Shown here: positions 35,258 through 48,243 of the stretch, piece by piece
Position numbering within the stretch: the stretch's first letter is position 1
Layout: each line of letters begins with the position of its first letter
Assembly (NCBI GenBank): GCA_947069175.1
Contig: CAMTDV010000017.1
Location: 50,477,137-50,541,136 of the forward strand
Length of the DNA: 64,000 nt
Source: Scalesia atractyloides
Lineage: Eukaryota > Streptophyta > Magnoliopsida > Asterales > Asteraceae
Direction: 5' to 3'
Program-made: the position numbers and the translations under genes
Notes under the pieces: model-generated
Told to the model about the DNA's origin: nothing
Databases searched by the model: none
The model's input: the letters and a program-made list of their open reading frames with translations, nothing else

Positions 35258-35309
<52 letters not shown>

Positions 35310-36344
35310 CAAGTTTGAGCAAATAAAAATTAGTAATTTAATTTGTATTTCGACACTTTGATTTGCCGGGATCGTCCAAAAACAGAGGAAACTCTGCCCG
35401 TTTTTCGTAAAAATCTCAAACATGTTTAATTATAATGAAACATATCGGATTTAGGTAAATTTTATGGAAATAAATATATATTAATTCTTATAACACTTCG
35501 TCAACCGCTGACACTTATATGTTTTCGTTTGCCCATGTGTGGTGACCTCGGAAATTCCACCTCTCGATCGTCGACTCCTCATGGGATTCCAAAGGAAACT
35601 TCGCAAATGTGAGCATACTTGACCCCTTTTTACACTTTAACACGCTTTGGGGTGCAACATGTTTAAATAACAGAATCCACTTATCACGATCGAGTATAAT
35701 AAATCATTCGATCCATTAAATGCATTGCTTGGTCGTTTGTGTGTATTCGTTCAATTCGTATACATACGTTATTGTTATATCTAGTTTTGTTTATGTGTAT
35801 TGGTTTTAGCTTGTACATCCATGTAACTTATTATGCTTAGGTTGTTTATGCATGCTAGCTTTGACTTGTATATTCGTATTGTATGTTATGCTTAATTTGT
35901 TCTTGTATGCTAGATTTCACGTTTTTATAAATTGCCATGTTGAACTGAAATAAACTTTCATACATATACTTACATTCAAACTTGTATGCTCGCCAGTGCT
36001 TTGTACTGATCCATGCTTTTATTACATGTAGCAGGATTTGCGACCGACAAATCTAGTAGGATTTCCTAGAAACGCATTTAAATTTTAATAGTCATTGTAT
36101 TGTAATTTATTTTCAAAATTGTTGTATCTTGTTTCCAATACGTGTATCAAATCATTATCGATGAAATGAAATTTGATTATTAGATTTCCATGTTGTGTTT
36201 AAATTATTTCAATCTTGTTGTATATTAGATTTCAAACATTATAAAAGCAACTATTATTTAATTGTCGCGATTAGTGTTATGAAGCCTCTTACAATCTCGT
36301 TTTCGTCTCACTCCGATGTTTTCGCCATCGTTTGGTGTGTGACA
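34931..36344 (+). repeat. Probable LTR remnant of a Ty3/gypsy element
   Basis: There is no coding sequence. The right end, GGTGTGTGACA at 36334-36344, has the form of a gypsy LTR end, and the body (for example gagcatacttgacccc near 35610) resembles LTR sequence I associate with this group. No start or target duplication was found. A GGTTCGG/GGGTC-rich stretch lies at 34960-35160. Confidence 0.35.
35261..35305. repeat. (AT)n microsatellite
   Basis: A run of about 22 AT units. Confidence 0.95.
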
Positions 36345-37327
36345 GATCCTTATACATTTGGATTCATACAGGTTTTGGAGTATATGGCTGAACAATGAAC
36401 TTGGTTAATGGTTACCGGTACCTGTTAATTATAACGATATCATAACATCGTTAAGAAAAAGAGCATTTTACTTTATAACATCTTCAATTTACTGAAGAAA
36501 GTTGGACCTAGGTTGTTTATAAGATGACCATCACACATTGATAACTAGAACTTCATATGATTCGTCAATAACTTGTTCAGGTCAAAGATGGACCATCCAC
36601 ATATGCTAAACAATCTAAAAAATAGGAACTAAATACTACCTAAAAAGCAAGAATTACAAACATAAAGCATAGAAAGGAAAATGCAAGAAAGTAGTGGAAA
36701 CGTAGGCTGGTCGGGTAACTGGTTAACATAGTAATTTTGTACAGGTCGAAGCATGTCACGTTAGGTTGACTTGAAAACTTACTAAGCAATTTTTATTTAT
36801 AAATAGCTGGCATCTTACGTATTGAAATATGATTTCTGAAATGGTTTTTGTTTGACATCCAGATATGCTTCTGCAACTCAACGATAAGATTAATAATTAA
36901 ATCTTTAATTAAGTTATTATTGAATTAAGAGTTGTGTTGGAGCATAAGAAGTTTGGAGTTATTCTGCTTAGGATAGCAGTGGATCTTCAGAAGTTAAAGG
37001 AGTTGGCATTGATCGGGTTTGTTATTTGTTGAATTATTATTTGTTAAAAAGGGGTTTTTAATGTATTTTGGAACGAATGTGTGACATTGAGGCTCTGAAT
37101 TAATTAAAATCTATTTCTTTGTGCTTCATATTCTTGTACAATTGTAATTGGAATGGTGAGCAAGGTCCAAGAACTGGCCCGACTCGTTGATTATCGAAAA
37201 CGATATGATACCAGATTACTCTAAGAAATCTGGACCGAATACCGACCCTGAATACAGGTAATAATTTCATGGTATTTTTGTTTGTTTTATATAGGTATTA
37301 TGTAAAGAAGAATTCACTGCTATGAAG
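36345..37327. other. Unassigned intergenic DNA
   Basis: AT-rich sequence without terminal repeats, domains or RNA genes that I can see. Confidence 0.4.
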
Positions 37328-37458
37328 AATGCAAACGGGCCAAACTTAGTGCATGGCTTTTGGTTCTCCACCTGTACACTCGTTGAGTGGTTGCATACTG
37401 TCTGCATAACATTTAAGCTACTTTATTTGTAAAAAGAAAACCGTATATCCTATGCTAA
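37328..37458. repeat. 518-bp tandem duplication, copy 1, left piece
   Basis: It begins aatgcaaacgggccaaac and is colinear with 46172 onward. The copy continues at 45785 after the gypsy insertion. The last five bases, GCTAA (37454-37458), are the target duplication. Confidence 0.85.
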
Positions 37459-40400
37459 TGTCACACCCTGACTCGCAGCGGAAGATAATTGCGGGGTGCG
37501 GCAGACACATGGTAGTTCCTCATAATTAAAAAAACATGATAACATAAAAAGAGGGAACATCGATTACAACATACTTAAAGTATCATATTACAACCCATAA
37601 GTTTAAGTGCGGTACTACAAGCCACTACAACTTTTATTATGTTACTGTCCGCCTACTCGAACCCTTCCATCACGCACATTCCTCATTCCTGTTTAGTTTT
37701 ACCTGAAATGCATGTTAGTTTTAAAAAGGGTCAGCTAAACGAGCCGGTGAGTTTCACTGGTTTGGTTGTTTGTAGCAAATGCTTTAACAAGTTTAATTGC
37801 GCAAGTCACAGATCATAGATGGAATTACACGTGTGTACAAGTGAAACCTTGATTGTTTTAACCGTGCCGTGTCACGTTCGACACCTCAGCACGCCCAGGG
37901 CCGTGTCACCACAGACACCTCAGCCCGCCGGGCCGTGTCACGCAGACACCCCCAACCCACCAACTGCGTCACGTGCAGTTCAACGCCCCATAGCAGTTAT
38001 GCCTAACAACATAACCAAGTTTAGGACACGTGAAGTTGCTGTTTGCCGGCACACAACCCGGTTGTTGCAACTGGGTTTGTCAGACCAATAGTACGATCTA
38101 CTGTCCACGGCTTACGTTAATCACTTGTAGTGGGGTAATTCATGTGTTAGATAATTCACATCATCATCACAAGTTGGTGCAATTATCACAGTTTGTAACA
38201 TGCAATTCACTCCAGAAAATAGTAAAACAGTTTAAAAGTGGGGGAATGAAACTCACAGTGAAAGTAGTAGTCCCAAACAAAGAGTAGTCAATCAACTGGA
38301 TCAACTTTAATGACACGCATGCAAGTAGGGACTCAAATCAGTATCTAAGTTGGTAATAGTTATAACTTGGACCTGGTTATGAGTTTTCACCCTGGATTGA
38401 GCCTATAGAACACTGTTATGGTGATAGGTGTCAGGGTAGTATCAGTTTCTAGTTTGACTTCCGGGCACCGTTTCGCGTGCCAGCCAAAGTCAGATGTTTG
38501 ACACGTTCGGATAATGGTACATGATTTCCATTAGTTTCAACATGTTGTTACTTCAAAAATATTAACTTTTGATTAAGGGAATTTGGGTGTTTGGGGAGTC
38601 TAGTTTGCCCAAAATTGAGTTTCCGTTTTCGCCGTTAGGGATTCTCCCAAACGATGGTGGAACACACCCAAAGTGTCCAGCTTACCCTGGAACTTCCCAG
38701 AATACCCTCGGTGTTCCATTTATAGTCACAATAGGGTTTGGTTTGTTCCCAGTTCCGGCAGAATCGTTGTCCGGTAAACTGCCGACATAAGTTAAAAGAG
38801 GCGTTTTAAAAGCCGAAACATCCCATTTAATCTACGTATTTTATAAAATTCTGAAAATTTTTGTAGTAGTCAGTAATAATATATAGATTCAGGGAAAAAT
38901 ATTTTGGGAATTTATAAAGTTAGTTTTATAACTTAAATAATTTATTTGTAAAACGGTGTTTAACCGAATAATTCACATTACTTATCATCCGATGTCTAAA
39001 AATTCTTAAAATATTCCAGTAAGTCCCTCATATGTCCAGGAACTTCCTGCAAAAAAAATTAGGATTTTTTCGATTTCGTTTCAGCGTGTTTCTGACTACC
39101 GAAAACTCCTAAAAACGCGGATTTTTAATCCGAATCAAAATTAATTCAATGGACTCCCAAACTTCCAATATGTCCCTTTGTGCTTTTGTAAAGTTTGGTG
39201 ATTTATTAATTCCATGTAGTATTTTTTTATGAATTTCCTTCGGTAAAACAATTAAAAATTCACCAAAAATCATAAAAAATCCCAAAAATTCTAAACTTTT
39301 ACGTGGACCTTCCTTTCAATACTCTACATCACCACACCAAATTTCAGCTCATCACGGACCAAGTTATAGTAAAAACAATATAGCCTATGCTAATCGAAGG
39401 TTTCGGGCATAGACCTAATGCAAGCTCCGTTTACTTGGGTTTTTCTTGAGTCCAAAAGTGTGTGGGTGCTACATTCAGTACCTACACATCAAGTACAATC
39501 CAAACATACCATAGTTCATGTCAATCAAGCTTTGTTTCACTGTTTTTCGGTTAATCGAATTATGCGATTTTGGTCGACTAGGTGTTGATTAGGGTATCAA
39601 AAGCCGGATTTTTGTGGTCTTGGCTACCATATAACACCAGAGAATTCATAAGGTGTTCTTATTCCACCAAGAAACTTGTTTAAACCCTCAAAAATCATGG
39701 ATTAAAAAGGGTTTTTTGATTTTAAATCATGTTTAATCAAGACATTACAATTAAAACCATTTGAAACATGGATTATACCTTGGATTTAGTTGTGTTATGA
39801 AGGTTATCAGCTGAGATTAAGAAGAAGAAGAGCATAATTTTTGGAGAAAATTAAAGAAAAAATGAAAAAGAAATTAATATAAAAGGGGGGGGGGGGTGGC
39901 GGTTTGGATGTGGGGTGCCCCTACCCCACTTGCGCTTTGTCGTGCTTCGTTTTACGTGTGAAAACATGATGTATATCTTCGGTTTTGCGTTTACGTTCGA
40001 TTTCGGGCCCCATACGTGTCCCCGATTTGCGAAACGGACTCCGTTTTTCGCGTTTTTAGTGTTAAAAGACTCGGTTTTAAAAATCATTCATAACCGTCTT
40101 GAAATCTGAACCCGGTTATGTTTTAATCATAAAAGCCTTGTATTAGGGTAGTTTAAGTGTTTTTAAGATTGATTGACCGTTCCTTACATGTTTGGTTGCC
40201 GTTTGTTATATTCAAAACGAAGGCGTTTCCCTAACCAGGAAGCTGCTTCGTTTTGCGTGCCCGAGCTTCGATTAGCTTCAAGTCTTATGTCATGGTCTAA
40301 GGCACATAACAAAGATGTTTCGTAAACTCAGAATCTTAAATAGCCCTACCAATGACCTGCCAATCATTGACAAATGTTAAATGCGCTGTTAAACGGAAAG

Positions 40401-40634
40401 CTCCCGTTTAACACGTTGTTACAAGCTAAGGACACCAACCTCGCATCGTTGGCCCTTAAGAGTGTCATATTAACCATGACGTGCTCACAGATTCCTCCGA
40501 GACATAAGAGATATCGTTTAACATAGCACACAAGTCATGCATGTGTTTAGGGTTTTCACACGATTTAAGGTATTAAGCATGCTTTAAAGTTTAGGACCAT
40601 TCAAAGTGTACATGGTTTCGTCACGGGTATCATA
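37459..40634 (-). repeat. Complete LTR of the gypsy insertion (3176 bp)
   Basis: In element direction it starts at 40634 and ends GGGTGTGACA at 37459. It contains a GTGTCAC/GACAC-rich block (37865-37955) with repeated ggccgtgtcac words, and a G run at 39886-39896. The part from about 39101 to 40634 recurs at 41656-43209 and 44227-45779, while 37459-39100 occurs once. Confidence 0.85.
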
Positions 40635-41633
40635 GTCGCCCCTGGTTAAGAAATTTCGTCCCTGAAATTTACCATGTCTAGCAAGGGGAAAAGGTGAGGG
40701 TATTTTCTACGGAATTCATCCTTCTGTTCCCAGGTGTATTCAGGTCCTTGCTTAGAGTTCCACCAGACTTTAACCAATGAAATTTTGTTGTGCCTTAATT
40801 GTTTAACTCTGCCATCAACTATTTCTATCGGCTCCTCCACAAAGTGGAGTTTATCGTCAATGTGTACATCTTCCAGCGGTATCTGGGTGGCCTCGCCCGA
40901 AAGGCACTTCTTTAAGTTTGAAATGTGGAAGACACTATGAATGGCACTAAGCTAAGTCGGTAGCTTTAACCGATATGCTACGGAACCTACCTTTGCTAGG
41001 ATCTCGTAGGGTCCAATGTATCATGGTGCTAACTTTCCGGACTTTCAAAATCTGATAACGACTTTCCATGGCGATACCTTTAACAATACCCGTTCACCGA
41101 CCTCGAATGATAACGGTTTTTTGCGCACTTCAACCAAGCTCTTCTGTCGATCCTGAGCGGCTTTCCATCGATTCTGAATCTGATGGACCATATCAGTCGT
41201 TTCTTGGACTAACTCGGATCCTGTTAGTTGGGTGTCACCCACTTCGGCCCAACAAAGTGGTAATCGGCACTTTCGACTATAAAGTGACTCGTACGGGGCT
41301 GCCTGGATACTACTGTGGTAACTATTGTTATAGGAAAATTCCACCAGTGGAAGACGTTTGTCCCAACTTTCTCTGAAGTCCAGGACACAAGTGCGAAGCA
41401 AGTCCTCTAGCGTTTGGATCGTTCGTTCCGATTGGCCGTTGATTTGGGGATGGTAAGCAGTGCTGAGATCAATTCGCGTCCCCAAAGCTTCTTGTAACTT
41501 TTGCCAATATCACGAGGTGAAGTGGCTGTCCTGGTCTGATATAATAGCAACCGAGACATCGTGCCTAGCTACTATCTCGTGCATAGTCAGGTGTTCCACC
41601 GAGTTGATAATACTCCTCACTTCTAGGGCCAGG
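40635..41633 (-). pseudogene. Ty3/gypsy integrase C-terminal half, copy A
   Basis: On the minus strand it starts in the integrase core just before the second catalytic Asp and contains TAYHPQINGQSERTIQ with the catalytic Glu, the NNSYHSSIQ stretch and the GKF/GERVLLK-type C-terminal segment. It ends with a chromodomain-like tail (FVEEPIEIVDGRVK... WNSKQGPEYTWE) whose stop is near 40646. The first catalytic Asp and the zinc-binding N-terminus are missing. A TGA replaces the Arg codon still present in copy B (HFTS-R-YWQ, near 41510), so the frame is broken. Confidence 0.85.
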
Positions 41634-41655
41634 GAAACGCGCTGAAACGAAATCG

Positions 41656-43209
41656 GAAAACTCCCAAAAACACGGATTTTTAATCCGAATCAAAATCAGT
41701 CAATGGACTCCCAAACTTCCCAGAATATTCTTTATATGTCCCTTACTGTTTCTGTAAAGTTTGGTGATTTATTGATTCCATTTGCTATTTTTTCCGAATT
41801 TCCTTCTGTAAAACAGTTAAAAATTCACCAAAAATCATAGAAAATTCCAAAAATTCTAAAATATTATGTGGATCTTCCTGTCAATACTGTACATCACCAC
41901 ACCAAATTTCAGCTCAATCCAAGTATCACGGACCAAGTTATAGTCAAAACAATATTCTGCCTATGCTAATCGAAGGTTTCAGGCGATATACCTAACGCAA
42001 GCTCCGTTTCCGCGGGTTTTTCTTGAGTCCAGAAGTGTGTGGGTGCTATATTCAGTACCTACACATCAAGTACATTCCAAACATATCATAGTTCATGTCA
42101 ATCAAGCTTTGTTTCACTGTTTTTTGGTTAATCGAATTTTTATGCGATTTTGGTCGACTAGGTGTTGATTAGGGTATCAAAAGCCGAATTTTTTTGGTCT
42201 TGGCTACCATATAACACCAGGGAATTCATTAGGTGTTCTTATTCAGCCAAGAAACTTGTTTAAACCCTCCAAAATCATGGATTAAAAAGGGTTTTTCTAT
42301 TATAAATCATGTTTAATCAATAAATTACAATCAAAACCATATGAAACATGGATTATACCTTGGATTTAGTTGTGTTACGAAGGTGATCAGCTGAGATTAA
42401 GAAGAAGAAGAGCAGAATTTTTGGAGAAAATTAAAGAAAAAATGAAAAAGAAATTAATATAAAAGGGGGGGGTGGCGGTTTGGATGTGGAGTGCCCCTAC
42501 CCCACTTGCGCTTTGTCGTGCTTCGTTTTACGTGTTAAAAAATGATGTATATCTTCGTTTTTGCGTTTAAGTTCGTTTTCGGGTCCCATACACGTCCCCG
42601 ATTTGCGAAACGGACTCCGTTTTTGCGTTTTTAGTGTTAAAAGACTCGGTTTTAAAAATCATGCATAACCGTCTCGAAATCTGAACCCGGTTACGTTTTA
42701 ATCATAAAAGCCTTGTATTAGGGTAGTTTAAGTGTTTTTAAAATTGATTGACCGTTCCTTGCATGTTTGGTTGCCATTTGTTATATTCAAAACGAAGGCG
42801 TTTCCCTAACCGGGAAGCTGCTTCGTTTTGCGTGCCCGAGCTTCGATTAGCTACAAGTCTTATGTCATGGTCTAAGGCACATAACAAAGATGTTTCGTAA
42901 ACTCAGAATCTTAAATAGCCCTACCAATGACCTGCCAATCATTGACAAATGTTAAATGCTCTATTAAACGGAAAGCTCCCGTTTAACACGTTGTTACAAG
43001 CTAAGGACACCAACCTCGCATCGTTGGCCCTTAATAGTGTCATATTAACCATGACGTGCTCACGGATTCCTCTGAGACACAAGAGATATCGTTTAACATA
43101 GCACACAAGTCATGTATGTGTTTAGGGTTTTCACACGATTTAAGGTATTAAGCATGCTTTAAAGTTTAGGACCATTCAAAGTGTACTTGGTTTCGTCACG
43201 GGTATCACA
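41656..43209 (-). repeat. Partial LTR, second copy
   Basis: It is colinear with 39101-40634 and begins at the same breakpoint as the third copy, next to a 22-bp inverted filler (41634-41655). Confidence 0.85.
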
Positions 43210-44204
43210 ATCGCGCCTGGTTAAGAAATTTCGTCCCTGAAATTTACCATGTCTAGCTAGTGGAAAAGGTGAGGGTATTTTCTATGGAATTCATCCTTCC
43301 GTTCCCAGGTGTATTCAGGTCCTTGCTTAGAGTTCCACCGGACTTTAACCAATGAAATTTTGTTGTGCCTTAATTGTTTAACTCTGCCATCATTTCTATC
43401 GGCTCCTCCACAAAGTGGAGTTTATCGTCAACGTGTACATCTTCCAGCGGTATCTGGGTGGCCTCGCCCGAAAGGCACTTCTTTAAGTTTGAAATGTGGA
43501 AGACACTATGAATGGCATTAAGCTCAGTCGGTAGCTTTAACCGATATGCTACGGGACCTACCTTTGCTAGGATCTCATAGGGTCCAATGTATCATGGTGC
43601 TAACTTTCCGGACTTTCCAAATCTGATAACGACTTTCCATGGCGATAGCTTTAACAATACCCGTTCACCGACCTCGAACGATAACGGTTTTCTGCGCACT
43701 TCAGCCAAGCTCTTCTGTCGATCCTGAGCGGCTTTCAATCGATTCTGAATCTGATGGACCATATCAGTCGTTTCTTGGACTAACTCGTATCCTGTTAGTT
43801 GGGTGTCACCCACTTCGGCCCAACAAAGTGGTAATCGGCACTTTCGACCATAAAGTGACTCATACGGGGCTGCCTGGATACTACTGTGGTAACTATTGTT
43901 ATAGGAAATTTCCACCAGTGGAAGATGTTTGTCCCAACTTTCTCCGAAGTCCAGGACACAAGCGCGAAGCAAGTCCTCTAGCGTTTGGATCGTTCGTTCT
44001 GATTGGCCGTTGATTTGGGGATGGTAAGCAGTGCTGAGATCAATTCGCGTCCCCAAAGCTTCTTGTAACTTTTGCCAATATCGAGAGGTGAAGTGCCTGT
44101 CTCGGTCTGAAATCATAGCAACCGGGACATCGTGCATGGCTACTATCTCATGCATTTTCAGGTGTTCCACCGAGTTGATAATACTCCTCGCTTCTGGGGC
44201 CAGG
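43210..44204 (-). pseudogene. Ty3/gypsy integrase C-terminal half, copy B
   Basis: This is the tandem partner of copy A. Its main frame, 43592-44170, is open for 192 codons and includes ISDRDRHFTSRYW (second catalytic Asp) and GQSER (catalytic Glu). The chromodomain-like tail is shifted by a 4-base loss near 43392 relative to copy A. As in copy A, the N-terminus and first Asp are absent, so no active integrase can be made. Confidence 0.85.
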
Positions 44205-44226
44205 GAAACGCGCTGAAACGAAATCA

Positions 44227-45779
44227 GAAAACTCCCAAAAACGCGGATTTTTAATCCGAATCAAAATCCAATCAATGGACTCCCAAACTTCCCAAAACAT
44301 TCTCTATATGTCTCTTAGTGTTTCTGTAAAGTTTGGTGATTTATTGATTCCATTTGCTATTTTTTTCGAATTTTCTTCGGTAAAACAGTTAAAAATTCAC
44401 CAAAAATCGTAGAAAATTCCAAAAATTCTAAAATATTATGTGGATCTTCCTGTCAATACTGTACATCACCACACCAAATTTCAGCTCAATCCAAGTATCA
44501 CGGACCAAGTTATAGTCAAAACAATATTCTGCCTATGCTAATTGAAGGTTTCGGGCGATATACCTAACGCAAGCTCCGTTTCCGCGGGTTTTTCTTGAGT
44601 CCAGAAGTGTGTGGGTGCTATATTCAGTACCTACACATCAAGTGCAATCCAAACATGCCATAGTTAATGTCAATCAAGCTTTGTTTCACTGTTTTTCGGT
44701 TAATCGAATTGTTATGCGATTTTGGTCGACTAGGTGTTGATTAGGGTATCAAAAGCCGAATTTTTGTGGTTTTGGCTACCATATAACAACAGGGAATTAA
44801 CAAGGTGTTCTTATTCAGCCAAGAAACTTGTTTAAACCCTCTAAAATCATGGATTAAAAAGGGTTTTTTCGATTATAAATCATGTTTAATCAAGAAATTA
44901 CAATCAAAACCACATGAAACATGGATTATACCTTGTATTTAGTTGTGTTATGAAGGTGATCAGCTGAGATTAAGAAGAAGAAGAGCAGAATTGTTGGAGA
45001 AAATTAAATAAAAAATGAAAAAGTAATTAATATAAAAGAGGGGGTGGCGTTTGGATGTGGGGTGCCCCTACCCCATTTGCGCTTTGTCGTGCTTCGTTTT
45101 ATGTGTTAAAAGATGATTTATATCTTCGGTTTTGCGTTTAGGTTCGTTTTCGGGTCCCATACGTGTCCCCGATTTGCGAAACGGACTCCGTTTTTCGCGT
45201 TTTTAGTGTTAAAAGACTCGGTTTTAAAAATCATGCATAACCGTCTCGAAATCCGAACCCAGTTAAATTTAATCATAAAAGCCTCGTATTAGGGTAGTTT
45301 AAGTGTTTTTAAGCTTGATTGACGGCTCCTTGTATGTTTGGTTGCTGTTTATTATATTCAAAACGAAGGCGTTTCCCTAACCGTGAAGGTGCTTCGTTTT
45401 GCGTGCCCGAGCTTCGATTAGCTTCAAGTCTTATGTCATGGTCTAAGGCACATAATTAAAATGTTTCGTAAACTCAGAATCTTAAATAGGCCTACCAATG
45501 GCCTGCCAATCATTGACAAATGTTTAATGCGTTGTTAAACGGAAAACTCCCGTTTAACACGTTGTTACAAGCTAAGGACACCAACCTCGCATCGTTGGCC
45601 CTTAGTAGTGCCATGTTAACCATGACGTACTCTCGAATTCCTCCGAGACATAAGGGATATCGTTTAGCATAGCACACAAGTCATGCATGTGTTTAGGGTT
45701 TTCACACAATTAATGTATTAAGCATGCTTTAAAGTTTAGGACCATTCAAAGTGTACCTGGTTTCGTCACGGGTATCACA
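44227..45779 (-). repeat. Partial LTR, third copy (element 5' end)
   Basis: In element direction this is the first 1.55 kb of the 5' LTR. Its outer end borders the GCTAA duplication at 45780-45784. It stops at the shared breakpoint and passes into integrase, so the rest of the LTR, primer site and gag are missing. Confidence 0.85.
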
Positions 45780-45784
45780 GCTAA

Positions 45785-46171
45785 CTGGTCTTTATTTTTT
45801 AAATGTTGAAGGTGTTGTGATTTCGCCACTTTTTCATATGTTGGAGAAAACCTTGAATCAATTTGTCGCGGTAGAACATTCCAGGCTCCTTGTGAAATCA
45901 CATTCTAGCTTTTCTCTTTCTTATTACTATTTTTTTCTATTTTTTTTGTTTTATACAATAGAATATGGATGAAAATTTGTATAGATCCTTCTATAGCTCT
46001 ATAGATATTGAGATTGTTTGTAATGCAACTTTATTTTGTTTCATGTGTTACATTTTAAACTTATATATGATTTTTCTATCGTTTTGTGGTTAGAATTATG
46101 TTTTCGCCCCGTATTCTGGACTCCGCCGTAACGCACAGGTTCCCTACTAGTATATATACATAATTAAATAC
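45785..46171. repeat. 518-bp tandem duplication, copy 1, right piece
   Basis: It continues copy 1 after the gypsy insertion and ends ttaaataca just before copy 2. Confidence 0.85.
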
Positions 46172-46690
46172 AATGCAAACGGGCCAAACTTAGTGCGTGG
46201 CTTTTGGTCCTCCGCCTGTATACTTGCTGGGTGGTTGCATACTCGTCTGCACAACATTTAAGCTACTCTATTTGTAAAAAGAAAACCATATATCGTATGC
46301 TAACTGGTCTTTATTTTTTAAATGTTGAAGGTGTTGTGATTTTGCCACTTTTTTCATATATTGGAGAAAACCTTGAATCAATTTGTTGCGGTAGAACATT
46401 CCATGCTCCTTGTGAAATCACATTCTAGCTTTTCTCTTTCTTATTACTATTTTTTTTTCTATTTTTTGTTTTATACAATAGAATATGGATGAGAATTTGT
46501 ATGGATCCTTCTATAGCTCTACAGATATTGAGATTGTTTGTAAAGCAACTTTATTTTGTTTCGTGTGTTACATTTTAAACTTATATATGATTTTTTTATC
46601 TTTTTGTGGTTAGAATTATGTTTCCGCCCCGTATTCTGGACTCCGCCGTAACACAGGTTCCCTACTAGTATATATACATATTTAAATACA
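46172..46690. repeat. 518-bp tandem duplication, copy 2
   Basis: The copy is uninterrupted, 519 bp, and shows the pre-insertion form of the gypsy target (tatgctaactgg near 46300). Both copies contain cgccgtaac followed by ggttccctactagt, which resembles a decayed Helitron end. Confidence 0.85.
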
Positions 46691-48243
46691 TGATCCACTC
46701 TATCTCTCTCAACTATCTGTATCTATCTCTAACTTCAACCAAACCCCACCATCACCACTTGTGACCGCCACAACAGGCCACCAAAAAAAACCCATGGTCG
46801 ATCATGTTTAATAAGAAAGAAAACCCATCATTGATATAAATGCACTATCATGTTTAATCAAAAACCAAATGAAACTCTTAGTAATTTTGCCTTACCGAGA
46901 TCCTTAGCCTAATTGTGTTACAAATACTATCTAAAGTTATGTTCTGTGGTAAATATATTATGTAAAGTAGGTATTGATAAAGGAAATTATCCAAATCATA
47001 TGACCACAAACCATCAAATCTATGATTTCTCTTTTTATAAAAATGCTATGAAAACCTCATTGGCACAAATAAACTATTTAAAAAATAAATACGATTTCAA
47101 ATCATGTAATCCAAGTAAACAACTTTGTTAATGAACAATCAATTCACAGGTTCTAAGAACATGCAAAACACACAAAAATTTATGATCCGTTCAAGGAAAA
47201 CAGATCTGAAAACAACTTGAAAGGAAAAAAACATTTTGATCTAAAATCCTTAGGAGACTCAGTACAAAATTGGGGGTTTTATTGGCTGAATTTTGCATCC
47301 TTGAAAAGGCTAAAGCACTTATGCAAATTTCGAGGCTTTGTTGAAATTAAGTGATGCAACTTTAACACAAAGAAAGAGCACATTAGGTCTATTCTTAAAG
47401 TATCAAGGTTGGTTGAAAAGGGATTGCAGCGATGACAGTGGTGTATGGATTGCAGTGACAATGGTGGTGGTAGGGGCAGATAGTTGTGCTGAACAGTGGT
47501 TGAGGTGGTGGTGGGTGACTCCTGGGATGGAGAGGAGGAAATGAGAGATTTGTTTACTCATTCTATTCTATTCTATATTCTATAGTAATACAATAACAAG
47601 ACTCATATATAGTAGTAGGTAGGTATTTTTCTTTTTTTTTTGTCTTCTTTGCTCTTGTCTTTTTGTGCAACTTATATACATTTTTTTTGTTTTACTAATT
47701 TTTTATTATAGTATTTATCCTTTACATTTTGTATCAACACTTACAATTCTTTGATTTTTTTAAAACTTTATAATAATTTTTTACGTGCTCATATTTGTTT
47801 ATGTGTATATATAAATTCAGGTTAATTACGTTTCTTTAAAAATACATAGGCTCGGATATAATATGTTTTTTTTACGTTTTCAGTTAATGTACGTTTTGAC
47901 ATAAAGTATGTTTTACAACAAGGCGGGTCAAATATAATGTGTTTTTATTAGACTTTATAAATTTGATGTACTTTACGTTTCAGTGCCACCGCAACACGTA
48001 GTACCATTTTTTTTACCTAAAAACATATTTTTTACTTAAAAACATATTTTTTACTTATTTTTTGTACGGGTTAGTATAAGTTTATGTTGGTGTTCGACGT
48101 AAATTTATTTCACAAATAAGTCAGATCATATATAATACGTTTCCCTGCTTATTCTTATTTACATATTCAGTTTATCTACGTTTTGACGTAACTTTTGTTT
48201 AAAAATAATTTAGGTCGTTACTATATATATATATTAAAAAAAA
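46691..48243. other. Unassigned AT-rich DNA
   Basis: No gene was recognised. Around 47820-48200 the words tacgttttgac and atataatacgttt recur, suggesting an old repeat. Short frames such as 46913-47131 have no domain. Confidence 0.4.

Larger units (their letters stand above)
37459..45779 (-). mobile_element. Rearranged Ty3/gypsy (chromovirus-type) insertion, 8321 bp, GCTAA target duplication
   Basis: Outer ends TGTCACACCC (37459) and GGTATCACA (45779) are flanked by perfect GCTAA duplications (37454-37458 and 45780-45784). Removing the element restores the sequence seen in the second duplicate copy at 46303. In plus coordinates the layout is complete LTR, integrase end, partial LTR, integrase end, partial LTR. 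Gag, protease, reverse transcriptase and RNase H are absent. The whole is on the minus strand. It is a deleted element amplified into tandem LTR-integrase units and cannot be autonomous. Confidence 0.9.

Noticed and set aside
46130..46160. Helitron 3' ends in both copies of the 518-bp duplication and, reversed, near 48606-48640
   Set aside because: The ctactagt words are suggestive, but the hairpins are too decayed and the duplication extends past the CTAG, so it is a plain tandem duplication.
46913..47131. 72-codon Lys/Asn-rich frame
   Set aside because: Composition is that of AT-rich DNA and no domain or splice context supports a gene.
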